The notes under the pieces are model-generated. The model searched no databases. It was not told the origin of the DNA and was given only the letters and a program-made list of their open reading frames with translations. Of a DNA stretch of 64,000 nt, positions 12,538 through 23,630 are shown piece by piece (within the stretch, counting starts at the first letter, position 1; every line of letters begins with the position of its first letter). The DNA comes from Aplectana chamaeleonis (Eukaryota > Nematoda > Chromadorea > Rhabditida > Cosmocercidae). Position numbers and translations under genes: made by a program. The stretch is taken from assembly GCA_029168955.1 (NCBI GenBank), contig JAPDOI010001390.1, positions 1-64,000 on the forward strand, given 5' to 3'.

Positions 12538-13111
12538 CAAGTCTCAGAGATGAAGAGTGCAGAAGGAATTTCCGACAACGCGTTTCTATTCACATCGGAG
12601 TACGGACTAAGAAGAAACTTTGCGACGCGGATTCTTTTGTCAAGTGCATCCAGGACGCTTCGAAAGAGGCACTCCCGGTTGTACAGCCTAAGAAGAAGTT
12701 CGCCTACGTCTCAGAAGAAACAACATCTACCTACAACAGAGTATGTGCTCTCCGAACTGCAGGAAACTTCGTGGAGGAGAAGCGTCTGAGGAGGAAGTTG
12801 CGTCGGCAGCTTCAAAGTGACCGCGAACGAGAGTGGACGTGTAGAGCTAAGGAGTTCGAGAAGGCTTGGGAGGAGAAGAATCCGAAGAAAGCCTACACGT
12901 TGCTGCGACAGTATAGCGGGAAGATGAAGAGATGTTATCCTGTCTTGAACACTCACCAATGGAGTTGCAGTTGGTGATGCGACGCTGCCAATATGGAAGG
13001 ATTACTTCAGTTCACTACTGAATCGTCCAGCGCCATCAGTACCTGAGCTCCCCGCATGTTCAGAGAGCACATTACGATGTCAGTGAGGAACCGCCGACTG
13101 AGTCTGAAGTT
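12534..13111 (+). pseudogene. RTE LINE linker region
   Basis: The frame 12534-12977 continues the LINE protein with a basic helical region (KRLRRKLRRQLQ) and the motif KKAYTLLRQYSGKMKR, then breaks at about 12960: an extra base shifts what should read toward a GVAVGDATLPIW-like segment. That segment is legible in another frame from about 12960 to 13075 before a second shift restores the frame used from 13112. This joins the endonuclease to the reverse transcriptase. Confidence 0.75.
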
Positions 13112-14714
13112 TTGGATTGTGTCCGGAAAATGAAGAATGGAAAGGCAGGTGGAGATGACAACATCACTGCTGAAATGCTGAAAGCTCTTCCTCCGTCTGG
13201 GATTCGTGAAATGACCAACACCATCCGTGCCATATGGATGAGCGAAAGGATCCCTGCTTCGTGGAGACATGCGATCATCGTGCCTCTTCACAAGAAGCTA
13301 TCCGTCACGGATCCTAAGAACTACAGAGGAATCTCTCTACTTCGTGTCATGTACAAGGTTTTAGAACGTATCATTCTCGAGCGACTTATCAAACATCGTG
13401 AAGGAACGACCAGAGATGAGCAAGCCGGTTTTCGACCTGGAAGATCGACCATCGACCAAGTGTTCGTCGTGAGAAGAGTAATTGAATCGTGGCAGCGGTT
13501 TTCGAAGCCATTACAGCTTGCTTTTTTGGACTTTGAAGCCGCGTTCGACTCTCCTCATCGTGATCGATTGCTCAATGTTCTGCGAGCAGACGGAGTCCCG
13601 GAAAAGTATGTTCGGTTAATCGAGGACATGAACAAAGGAACAACAGCAGCAGTTCGTACACCTGTCGGATTTACGTCAGCTTTCGAGGTGAAAACAGGAG
13701 TAAGGCAAGGAGCCGTTGCAGGACCTTTTCTTTTCAACTTCGCCGTTGATGACATCATGCGTAGAGTTGCAGAACAGTTTCCTGCGGATGTGATCCTAAC
13801 ACCATCAGGACGCTCCCTTGTCGACCTGGAGTACGCCGACGACATTGTGTTATTCGCTGAAAACAACGCAAAACTGCAAAGGATTGTGAACCTCGTTTCG
13901 AAGTATGCCGCAGCCTATGGACTTCTGTCTTCGTCCCGACAAATGCAAGCAGATGTGGGTCTCTCAGAGGCCTTCAACTGGAGTTTGTGTGGACGGACAA
14001 CGTATCGAACTGGTGGACGATTTCTGTTATTTGGGCTGTTTGCTGAAGAACGATGGTAGTTATGCAGCGGATATTCGACAACGATGTGCGAAAACTACGT
14101 CTGCATTCAATTCTCTAACCAAGTGTTTGTGGTCTACCACCATCGCGAAGGAAGTCAAGTTGCGCGTCTACCTATCCGCTATTCGCCCTATCATGATGTA
14201 CGGATCGGAGACGTGGGCAGCACCGAAAACGCAGATGGAAGGGTTGGATTGCACGGAGAGGAAGCTTTTGAGGCGATTGCTTGGATATTTCTGGCCGCGT
14301 GTATGCCATAACGAAGACCTTTACAAGGAAATCGACGCAGTACATCAACGCTTGACACGAGGGAGGTGCCAGCATCTCCTAACGCCATCTCAAGCAGCAA
14401 TGGAAAGTCGACTTCGACTGCTCGGGCATATACTAAGAAGAACGCCGGATCGTCTCGTACAACACGCTTTAAAAATGCTTCCAAATCCTGTCTGGAAACG
14501 GCCACCTGGGCGTAGGCGAAAGTTCTGGACGGATGTGGTTAAAGAGGATTTAAAGTCACTCGGCATCGAAAGACAGTTCAGGCGCGATGTTTCGTTTCGC
14601 AGGAAATGGAATAGTGACAGCTGGATGGAATGTGTTCAAATTGTGGCTGAAGACCGTGAAAAATGGACACGGCTGACTACTAGGACGGCACACCTCGGTG
14701 AAGATGCGGAATGA
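13112..14714 (+). pseudogene. RTE LINE reverse transcriptase and C-terminal domain
   Basis: Residues in order: NGKAGGDDNITAEML (fingers), DPKNYRGISLL, DEQAGFRPGRSTIDQV, LAFLDFEAAFDSPH (first catalytic Asp), TGVRQGAVAGPFLFNF and LEYADDIVLF with the YADD box at 13832-13843. A frameshift near 13920 moves the thumb and C-terminal domain into the frame 13905-14714, with RPIMMYGSETWA, ERKLLRRLLGYFWPR, LRLLGHILRR and a terminal HLGEDAE. All catalytic residues survive; one shift splits the protein. Confidence 0.88.
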
Positions 14715-14729
14715 CCGCGTCAGGCGAAA

Positions 14730-15253
14730 GCCAACCGAAAGTTCTTGCCGTTTTTTAAAATTTTTCGTAATATAATTGTAATATAATATAATAATATAAT
14801 GTAATATAATGTAATGTAATAATGTAATATAATATAATATAATATAATATTAATTTAATATATTTTTAATTTTTTTAAATTAATTTTTTAAATTTAATTT
14901 AAATTTGAATTTTTAAATTAAATTCTTCGCAAACCAATATCGAGCAGTTCTTTCAGCTATGGCACCCTCTCCGTATACCGCACAAATCTCTCTAGCAGCT
15001 TCCGTGGCTTTGGCACCTCGGTTAAACGCAAAAAGTAGATGGTGTCGAAAATGCTCGTTTTTGTCGACTTGACTCTCCATTTAAATGCTCTAAAAATTAA
15101 CAAACTAATCGAAACAAAAAAACCAAATAGACTTTCTTGTAGAGCGAAGAATTCTCTTTCGAATAACACAAAACATTGTACCAAAAAATTTCATTTCGAT
15201 CGCTAATTTTTTAATCAAAAAAACGGCAAGAACTTATCGGACAACCTAATATA
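14730..15253 (-). mobile_element. Internally deleted mariner element
   Basis: Both ends, read outside-in, share an 18-bp identity AAGTTCTTGCCGTTTTTT (left about 14739-14756; right is the complement of about 15222-15242), preceded on the right by TAGGTTGTCCGAT, the classic mariner end. The interior has an AT-rich tract (about 14757-14925) and the start of a minus-strand mariner transposase. About 0.8 kb of transposase is missing compared with a usual 1.3-kb mariner. The left outer bases are diverged, so the exact left end and the TA duplication are uncertain. Confidence 0.75.
14913..15080 (-). pseudogene. Mariner transposase N-terminal helix-turn-helix fragment
   Basis: A 55-codon minus-strand frame with ATG at 15080 and TAA at 14913-14915. 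It reads through FRHHLLFAFNRGAKATEAAR, ICAVYGEGAIAERTARYWF and then leaves the family pattern at AKNLI. This is the first DNA-binding helix-turn-helix of mariner transposases, which recognises the terminal inverted repeat. The second helix-turn-helix and the DD34D catalytic core are absent. The frame itself has no internal stop, so it could in principle encode a short DNA-binding peptide, but I infer a deletion derivative. Confidence 0.85.
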
Positions 15254-15255
15254 TA

Positions 15256-15516
15256 CAGGCCATAAAACGGCCAATGTCTCACCGTCGACTGCGTACCACG
15301 CGCTGCGCGACCGCACGTGCGTCGGAAGCAGACGAGTTTTGCCGCGCGACAGTTTCGGCCGCCGCGCGGCGGCTGAAACAACGCGCGGCGGCCAAAACTC
15401 GTCGCGCGGCGGCCAAAACTCGTCGCGCGGCGGCCAAACCCGTCTGCTTCCGACGCACGTGCGGTCGCGCAGCGCGTGGTACGCAGTCGACGGTGAGACA
15501 TTGGCCGTTTTATGGC

Positions 15517-15519
<3 letters not shown>
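15256..15519. mobile_element. GC-rich palindromic element, copy 1
   Basis: A 264-bp near-perfect palindrome beginning CAGGCCATAAAACGGCC and ending in its complement, flanked on both sides by TA. Arms of about 90 bp are nearly identical; the centre has repeats of a 21-bp motif containing CGCGCGGCGGCCAAAACTCG, present about three times here. A second copy lies at 46754-46983. TA flanks suggest a Tc1/mariner-like mechanism, but no transposase is linked, so that is inference. Confidence 0.85.
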
Positions 15520-15698
<179 letters not shown>

Positions 15699-16390
15699 TC
15701 GTGGACAGGGCTGTGCGGAAATCTCTCTCGAAATTTCCGGAAACGGAAGAAAAATGGTCAAAAAAGGCCGGAAACAGAAACTCGGAAACGGAAGAATAAA
15801 AAATAATGTGTTGTCTCCTTCTCATATTTGGTCGCCGCTCATTGCTTACAGCCCTCATTCGATAACCTAGTTTCAGTCAATAAAATAATAATTATTGAAG
15901 CTACATTAAATCACCATGAAGCACTCCACGATTTCGGATATTCGATGCTGAAAAATCCGAGGGGGGGGGAGTTCTAAAAATTGCGCAGAATATGTGGCTG
16001 CCCCTTCGGAGCACTGCACAGCCTAACCTCCAAAAAGATTCCAGGCTGTAACAGGTGTACACGAGTGCGGGTCGCCGCGTTGCGTGTTTAAGGCTGATAA
16101 GAAGTCAGTCTTCAGATTCTCACCGACGACACATGAGATTTTACTGTAAGCATTAATTTCCTATCGGAACTAATACAATACGATTACACCAACAAAAGAG
16201 AACTCCTTGTCGAGGATAGGAAAAGTCACAGGTTATCCGCATCTCATGCGCAAAGCTGCTGCCGGTGGCCACCCTCCCTGAAGGAGAAGTTGTACGAGCA
16301 AAAAACATGTCTCGATTCTTATTGTTGTTATGAAGGTGGACAAACGAATGAGAGGACTTAAGCTGAAAGTACCACCCAAATTCCACTTAT

Positions 16391-17722
16391 AGGCAGCGTT
16401 CACGATGATCCTCATTGGTGACTTTCCGCAGTAGAATGATAGGCGAGAAGGACCCTAGGCTCCCAGTTTCGAAAGAACGGTAGAAAACGAGCCAGGAGTG
16501 ACGAAATACCGGCTGCGAACCAGCGTTTGGGTGTACCAGAACCGCCCCCTGCTCCAGATCCGCCACCTTGATATTAACAAATGAAGACTCAGATTACAGG
16601 AATGATAAAGTCAAGGAAGTGCTGATAAGTGAGCTTATCGCTTGATTGCATTGAATGCTTTCATCCTTCATAGCGGTCAATTCCTCCACGCTCAAAAATC
16701 AACGTAAACAAGTGAGGACCTATCTTGGCTCGAAAACGCGATTTTCGTGTACTTTTCAAGTGTGCTTCGCTATATACTCAGACAGTAGGTGCGGACTGAC
16801 CGCTGGCAATCAAGACCTCTGCGGGCGGTACGCCAGCAAGTTGCGGGCGGATCGCTGCCCATCGTGGCCTCGCCGGGCGGATCGCTGCCTCTCGTTGTCT
16901 CCGCGGGTGGATCGCTGCGTCTTGGAGGGCGGATAGCGGCACCCGGAAAAGTTGATCACGCTAGCGGGAGGATCGCCGGCAAGCTCTAAAGCGGCGATCC
17001 GACCGCTACCTGCCAGCGATCCGACCGCAAGGGCTTTGATAGCCAGCGATCCGCCCGCTGAGCTATGAGTTGCAGCGATCTGCCCGCCAGAGCTTTGACG
17101 GCCAGCGATCCGCCCGTCGCTGCGTTGATAGCCAGCGATCCGCCCGCTCAAATTTTACACGTTGAAACTTGTCAATCATTGAAAAGTTCTTTTCTGGTGT
17201 CAGTATCATGCTCAGAGTACACAAACCGCAGGGTATAAAGGCGCTCCATCGCACTGAATGCTCACTCGGCATTTTGAGGCCGATCCTGGGAGGTGACTTC
17301 AAGCCACCTTTGAAGGGTCACTCAGAAGCCGGAGAATAATTTCTGGCAGCCGAGGGGATGGTCCTCACGGCTAGGGGGGGGTTCCGCACACGGAGACCGT
17401 TGTGAGAACCATCGGAGTGATCCACATGTGGCGTCGAGGGCGGATCACTGTCTACTATCGGGCGGATCGCTGACAACTAGCGGGCAGATCGCTGGCTCCT
17501 AGCGGGCGGATCGCTGGCTACTGGCGGGAGGATCGCTGGCTACTGGCGGGCGGATCGCTGGCTACTAGCGGGTGGATCGCTGGCTAGTGGAGGGCGGATG
17601 GCGAGATGGATGTCGATCAGCCCGCCAAAAGCCAGCGATCCGCCCGCACTTACGGTCTGAGTAGGCACCAGATCTGTAAATCGTGGAGATATTGGAAGTG
17701 AACATTATTGTGAACACTGCCT
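16391..17722. mobile_element. TTAA-type MITE, family C, interrupted by minisatellite
   Basis: Left end AGGCAGCGTTCACGATGATC; right end TTGTGAACACTGCCT followed by TTAA at 17723-17726. The segment 16391-16745 is an inverted copy of much of 42331-42768 (shared blocks around TTCGAAAGAACGGTAGAAA and CTCAAAAATCAACGTAAAC). The homology stops near 16750 and resumes only at the right end, so about 900 bp of minisatellite-bearing sequence has been acquired in between. Confidence 0.7.
16800..17655. repeat. Inverted blocks of a GCGGGCGGATCGCTGGC minisatellite
   Basis: About 21-bp repeats of GGGCGGATCGCTGGCTA occur in one orientation at roughly 16815-16930 and 17440-17600, and in reverse (AGCCAGCGATCCGCCCGCT) at roughly 16990-17150 and 17620-17650. 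The alternating orientation gives large hairpin potential. Spacers include a non-repetitive stretch at 17160-17430. Confidence 0.85.
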
Positions 17723-18076
17723 TTAAAGCGGTCAGATTCCTGCCACGCCTATTTTGTGCTTACATTCTGAGGGGTGGGGGGGGGCGCAATTTTAGAGCCA
17801 CGAAAATTGCCGAGGATTTCAGCAGGACCCGGATAATTGTCAAGGATGTCAGCAGGACCCAGATATTCGATTGAGGCCAAGAGTTCGTAAGCGATTTCAG
17901 CACCTCATGATGCTTTCAAACACCCTTGTCTAGATCCACTACCATTATCTTTGTAACGCTATTTTCTTCCGTTTTTGGACCAAAAATGTCGTGAACAAAA
18001 GCGGAACGGAACATCCCGAAAAACCCCGAAAATACGAGATCGGAAGCGGATTAGTTCCGCCAGCCCTGCTCGTGTA

Positions 18077-19523
18077 TACCATTAAATCGCATTGCACGAC
18101 TATGGTACTCTGAAGAAGACTGTTTTACCCGTGCGCCGCTGATTTGGCAAATCATTTTTCGTAGACAGTGCGTAAATACTCCGGACTCGAAATCTACTAA
18201 TTGCATTCGGGGATTCCAAAAAAGGTGTTTTCATTGCTTCGCGTTAGGGAGCCCATCAGGGAATTTTTGGGTGTTCAGTAAAAATTCCCGGATTCGGCTC
18301 AAAATTTTCAGCTGGGGATTATTTAGGACGCTAAACAAAATACACAAGTATGAGACGTAACCTACCCTAATATTTTGAAAATCGACAAATGATCCTCAAA
18401 TTTATGTTCGGCGTCTCAAATAATAACAACAGAGAAAATTTCTGCCAAATCTGAGACTTCGACGAGACTACACTTTGCCTACCGTCTCATGCCGCCATCC
18501 AAGAAAAATTGAGTAGAGGATTTCAGATTTGTGTTAAGGAGTCAAAGTTACCGCTAAGGAGCAGTTTTGTGACAATTTCATCGATGCATTCTGTGAATCG
18601 CGATAAGTCTGTTAGCCAGCAAAGTTCCCCCTCCTCCCAAATGGGAAAAGCTTACTAGGTAACTTCGATAGTCATGATGGCAATTAGCAAGCACATTGGT
18701 TGTGGCGGATTCGATTTCGTGGCCGTCTTCCTATCAGCCCCGCCCCTTACCTATTGCTCCCTTCGCTGCCAGCTGAGTGGGGGGCGTTAGCGGTGGTTTT
18801 CTTTAACCAGTAATGACATTATAACTTGAGTTCCGTTGCGAAATTTGGTGACAGATTCGGAATGGGCGTGTCCGAATTGACCAAGAAACATTTACAGATT
18901 CTCAAAAGCACGTACATAACTGGCGAGGTTCCCTAGTTAGGACCAAATCGGCCGATATCTTCTGAAAACCAACAAATGGACATTAGATTTGCAATCAGGA
19001 TCCAAAGTAATGTCTAGAGAAAGCGTTTTATGCCAAATTCCAAACCGTTTTTCTGAACACTGAATTTCCCGTTTGTCTTCGCAAATTTATGAAATCTTGT
19101 ACATGATTCATTAATACATCATATATACATCAGAACACAATCATTCCTCGGAAATGTTCTCTTCCCAGCTGGTGCTTTCGCATCTTTGGAAGGACTTTGG
19201 TCCTTGTAATATATCGCGGGCCCTGACCAGAGAAGAGCGGAAGTTGATCAAAAGTTTTGCCCAAATTCTCCATGAAGCCGTCTATAACAGTCTTGAAATT
19301 GACTCGGAGGAATATGTCTTACGTTTCCAGCATTCCGTCTTCAATTACCACATCTGTTCATGAAAGAATGCTCGCGAGCAATTTATTAACTCCTCACAAA
19401 TATTCTCCCCGGCATTTCCCCGTCGTTCATTACAAAAAACTTGTCGAGAGACCGAAGTGAGTTACACTCATTTAGAAATGTTTCTAAACTTCAAGAACAG
19501 TAATTCTGAGAAGATGCAAAAAA
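18077..19523. repeat. Old dispersed repeat; no gene recognised
   Basis: The segment about 18220-19080 is a diverged direct relative of about 54340-55030: shared phrases include TTTTCATTGCTTC, CAGGGAATTTT, GGGGATTATTTAGG and CAACAAATGGAC. It is an old interspersed repeat without coding content or clear ends. The remainder shows nothing recognisable. Confidence 0.5.
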
Positions 19524-19600
19524 GTGCCCCGAAGGGGATCGAACCCCTCGTCTACTTGGCGAGACGCGAAACGCTTGCCTATAATTCATGACGCTTTCGC
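19524..19600 (-). pseudogene. tRNA-like 3' half with Pol III terminator
   Basis: On the minus strand GAGGGGTTCGATCCCCTTC gives a well-formed T arm and B box (GGTTCGATCC), followed by CGGGGCA and then a T6 run at 19518-19523 that would terminate Pol III. The matching 5' acceptor TGCCCCG is absent upstream and the D and anticodon arms do not fold convincingly, so this is a truncated tRNA or a tRNA-derived repeat fragment, not a working tRNA gene. Confidence 0.4.
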
Positions 19601-20369
19601 CGATTGCAGTTTGGAAAGCGTGATAAAGAGGCCGCGCTGACTAGCTGCGTACCTGGCGGTCTTCAGCGAAAATGATATATAGTCTAGCTTTCTCATTTCG
19701 AGCCGGTCGAGGTAAAGCTTATAGGGTTTATCATGTCAAAATCTCCTTAACACTGTTATATGTTGCCATGACCGACCGCTCCGCTGCTTACTCCGCCCGG
19801 ACTCATTCGAGCAAGCTAGGCTTTATGTTTCTTAGGACTCCTTCACGAGTCAGATGACTGCTATAAGTTTCACTTTGAAAGAAGTTTTCGATCGATCTCT
19901 AGTCATACGGTTCTCGACTCCGAGCCGCACAGAATAGGAATCGGAGCCGCCTGAGAGGGGCTCGTTCTCCCAATCTCCGGACCACTGTTGTTTCTATCGA
20001 GATTCCTCCAGTTTGCCCGGACAGCAACATCAGTTTTCCGGAAAGCCGCGACAAAAGATCCACAGATTGGGGGAATCAGCGTAACTGTCAGGCGGCTCGG
20101 AGCTGAAAATCGTCTGAGTAGAACATGGTTTTCTAAAACTTAGGGGACGTGTAGAACAAGCCTTAGAGCTAATGAAAATCGGATTTCACGGGATGTAATA
20201 TGTAGTTGTATGTATGTGCATCAGCTGCAAGTATAGTAGTTGTTACAGGCTGTGGCTTTCATGAGCTCTGATGACATGACTCCGTCAGCATGCTTCTTCA
20301 TTTCGTGTATTTGTGGATTCGTCCTGAACTACTCTCTAGTCCTTTGCACACATTTTAACTCTGCTCTTA
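19601..20369. other. Unannotated stretch
   Basis: No gene, RNA or well-bounded repeat recognised. Confidence 0.35.
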
Positions 20370-20830
20370 CCACAACCTGTAACATACATTTATATTACAT
20401 GTAAGTTACACTTATGTTACATGTGACTTACATTTGAATTTTCACTATGGGTGGCCATCACGTGACGCAGACGACACGCGACGCAGAGGGCGCGTCCCAG
20501 GCCACACACTACGCCAAAAAAATGCTGGGGTGGGGTCAAGTTCCTCAAACCAAAGCCAGTCGTAAGCCTGACCCCGCGAGTGCATCGTACATCAGCCTTG
20601 TAAATATCTTATTGGCCGATTTAAGTTACCTGTGACTTATCTTGAATCATTTAAGTTATATGTAACATATCGGAGGCGCACCGCACGCACTATCCCTCCG
20701 ATATGTTGAATGTAACTTGAATGACCTGATAATCACAAGTAACTTACATCGGCTCAGATATGTTACAAGTAACTTGTTTTCGGCTTTTTATGTTACAAGT
20801 AAATTGTTTCATTTTTTTTGAGCAACTGCT
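20370..20830. repeat. Region rich in TTACATGTAA-like motifs with an inverted repeat
   Basis: Words such as TGTAACATAC, GTAAGTTAC, GTTACAAGTAACTT and AAGTTATATGTAAC recur on both strands. At its centre TATCGGAGG (about 20669) and CCTCCGATA (about 20695) form a hairpin, flanked by AAGTTACCTGTGACTT-type words. It looks like a decayed palindromic MITE; ends are not clear. Confidence 0.5.
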
Positions 20831-22640
20831 CCAGTCGTCTCCCCAACTGCTGCTCCTCATTGTGACCCCATCTGCCGCTGTTCTTCCCCCAATAGCTGCT
20901 CATCATGGCCCCAATTGCTGCTCTTGATTTATGATCTTTCCTTTCTTTCTCATAACCCTTCTCCCGCAGGTGATTTGTCGAGCTCAGCAGCAGCGCTGGG
21001 TCGACCTATCAAAAATAGAGCTCTCATTGAGGCTCATTCAAATCTACAACTGCTGATTCATCCTTGATTATACCCATTGATCTTCGCACAGTTGAAGGCA
21101 ATGGTGATGGCACTACGGGCTGTCTCATGCCCACTCTAAATTATTAATTTTGTTATAAAATTGTTTTTGAGAAGTGTCGGCTTTAAATTCTGTGAGCATT
21201 GTGCTTTTCGTTAGGAAACACTAGATATTCCCCATTTCGCTTAATTTTTGGCAAACCTTCGCCGCTCAGCATTTGAAAAATACGTCTTTGTCCAAAACCA
21301 AAACATTGGTTTTTCTATGGGAAATGCGAGTAAAGTTTGAGTCCATGGAAACGCATTTCACAAAGAGAAGGTGATTTTTTGAAATGTCCTACTTACACCT
21401 TCCAGTTTTAAAACAAGACAAAATGTTGCTAATCTAGAAGAGCACTCCAAATAAATCATTTTAGAAGAGACGAACACCTCTCGAATTTTTCGCCGGTTTC
21501 ACGCAACCACCATGCGATGAGAATGACGACTCATTTCTTTTTCCAGAATAATTCATCAGCTGAACCGTTCAAATCGCTCGCAAGAAACTACTTTTCTCGA
21601 GGGTGCCATTTTAAATTGACATTTTCTCCAGAGTGAAACTGCGTTTGATTTATAATCAGTAAAATACCAAGTTTTTTTTTGATGACTCGATGCAACGGAA
21701 ATGTGAGTCTTGCATAAAAGTTCGCAGAAATCGCTGAGAAAAGTGAGCTCTCCGCGCAATGGGTGGGCCCACACCGCACGTTTAGCCAGCGATAAAGTCA
21801 TAGAAGGTCGACCAGTTGGAGATGAACTGGATGTGTTAAAAAATGGCTTCGAGCAGTTGGCAGTTAGTAGCGTCAGGTCGCGGCGATTTGGCGATTGAAT
21901 GGCAGCGCGTCTTAGTCGACGGCTAGTGGGCGGCGCCTGGTCTTTAATTTGAAGACAAACTGATATTAAATTGACAAACTTGCTGCAGATTCACGGGAAG
22001 GAATAGTTTGACTTCAACCCCCTCTATTGTTTTTTTGCGAGCAACAGATTTGATACAGTCGATTTCATGACAGGTCTATCGAAAAAAGTACAGCGGGGAA
22101 GGTCTGGAGAAACCATTCAGATGCACTCACTGATTCGGAAACTTTAAAACACGCAATGTCGAAAAAAAAAACGGCTACGAACGATCACAAAAAGACCTGT
22201 GCGGCACTAAACCTGCGTGTTCCTCTCACGCCACGCTCACTCATTTCACCCGGTACCTATCCGTAAATTACTGAAAACCCGGCGTAAGGTGTAACAGCAT
22301 ACATACAGGAGGCCAGAATCCACTGCACTCAACAAAACTTACCCCATGTGATAATCGGTTGCCTTCTTATAGTCGGGTTTTCAGTTAGACACTTTATCGG
22401 TAGCCGTTGAGGAAGTGGGCGCAGCGTGAGCGGATATTAAAGTTCAGGGCCGTACAGGGCTATTTTGTGCTCGTTCTTACCCGTTTTTGAGCATTATTGA
22501 TGCAGTGAGCCCCGGGTCTTTCGATTTACGTTGATGATCCGAACTGTTTTGATCGCGGACACTGCCTTCAAGGTATTCCGTGTGATATGGATGACGATCG
22601 ATTGGTTGTGTTAACTTTAAACAACTTCTCAGGGAGTGGG
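20831..22640. other. Unannotated stretch
   Basis: I find no domain, exon chain, RNA or tandem array. A run of CCCCAA(C/T)TGCTGCTC-like words occurs at 20820-20930. CGCGGACACTGCCTTCAAGG at 22554-22573 resembles the end of the TTAA MITE family, without a partner nearby. Confidence 0.35.
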
Positions 22641-22649
22641 CTTGTTCAC

Positions 22650-23260
22650 TTTCTTAAAAGGAAAGAACTCTTTACGTTGATTATGAGTACGGTCGTAGTT
22701 ACCTAAGGGACCACTTTGAGCAGTGTTACCACATTGTGGTGGCCACAACACAGAGCAGCAGCTGAGACAACGAATAGAGGACGAGGGCAGCACGCGCTCC
22801 TCGATCAGCAGCTCGTCCCCATGTGGTGCTCTCGCTGTTTTAGTAGAGAAGAGAGTTGGTTTTGCTCCATGACAGCCTACCATGGTCTGAGGTGAAGACC
22901 GTTTGATTGCTTCAATTATATACACCTTGTTTGGGAAAAAAAGAGAAAAGGTGAATCGACATTTAGCTATCCATATGCTTGTATGTACAAGTTTGTAACA
23001 AAGAGCTCTCCATGCTGATTGTAAATATGCTCGTAGCTGTCCAAAAGGACCACTTCGAGCAATGTAACCACACTACGATTGCCACAAAAAAGAGCAGCAG
23101 CTGAGGCGACAAATAGAGGACGAGGGCAGGACGTGCTGCTAAGAGCGGCACAAGGGCAGCTCGTGCTGCTCGAGCCGCAGCTCTTCCCCTCGTGCTGCCC
23201 TCGCTATCCTCGTCGAGGTGAAAGCCTATTTTGCTCCATCACGACCCCGCGATCCTCTGA
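22650..23260. repeat. Degenerate direct duplication, about 340-bp offset
   Basis: The blocks starting near 22650 and 22990 share order and wording: GACCACTTTGAGCAGTGTTA versus GACCACTTCGAGCAATGTAA, then AGAGCAGCAGCTGAG, ATAGAGGACGAGGGCAG and TTTTGCTCCAT. The second copy has an expanded GCTGCT-rich insert with internal inverted repeats. No convincing protein is encoded. Confidence 0.7.
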
Positions 23261-23630
23261 GCATGTGCTGGCCGTATGGCCCCCTTTTTTCATTGCTTGT
23301 CTGGCCGTAAGGCTCCGTCCATAGCAGACGATCAGCGGCAGAGTCAAGGCGTCGGAGCATCATGCGCCAGCGCTGAAACGCTGGCGCATGACGCTCGACG
23401 GCTGGCGCATTCAGCGTATCCGAGGACGGCACGTGGTTACCGATGGTATCGGTAATATTAGTGACAGCCGCTACTGCCGCTATGTCTCCCCGTCAGCGTC
23501 AGGGTGCTTCCAGTGTTTGCTGGGGAGTCAGATCAATAACGAATGTTAAAGATGCAAACTCCCAGCATCACTTGGCGCTCTGCTGTGGACGGAACCTCAA
23601 ATGCCGTTTTTCTGACCATGGTGTCCAATT

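Larger units (their letters stand above)
11485..14727 (+). mobile_element. Near full-length RTE-type LINE, frameshifted
   Basis: The 5' boundary is inferred from a second, inverted copy of the first 215 bp at 29516-29731, which stops at the same point (TGGGGGTGTG). The element carries one long ORF2-type protein: APE endonuclease, linker, reverse transcriptase and C-terminal domain. I recognise the protein as a common hookworm RTE-type family. At least four frameshifts (about 11940, 12535, 12965-13090 and 13920) inactivate this copy. The 3' region after the stop at 14712-14714 runs into a mariner remnant. Confidence 0.88.
15706..18068. mobile_element. hAT-like non-autonomous element 1 (2.36 kb)
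   Basis: Ends are CAGGGCTGTGCGGAAATC at left and, read outside-in, CAGGGCTGGCGGAAC at right. Flanks CTCGTGGA (15698-15705) and CTCGTGTA (18069-18076) form an 8-bp target duplication with one mismatch. CAGGG-type ends and 8-bp duplications are hAT hallmarks. Near the ends the word CGGAAAC or its relatives recurs (GGAAACGGAAG at left, AAAGCGGAACGGAAC at right). No transposase is visible; the interior carries a TTAA-type element (16391-17722) and inverted minisatellites. Confidence 0.8.

Noticed and set aside
15211..15501. Arg-rich frames on both strands of the GC-rich palindrome
   Set aside because: Explained by the palindrome; the same protein string is read from both strands. Same at 46728-47202.
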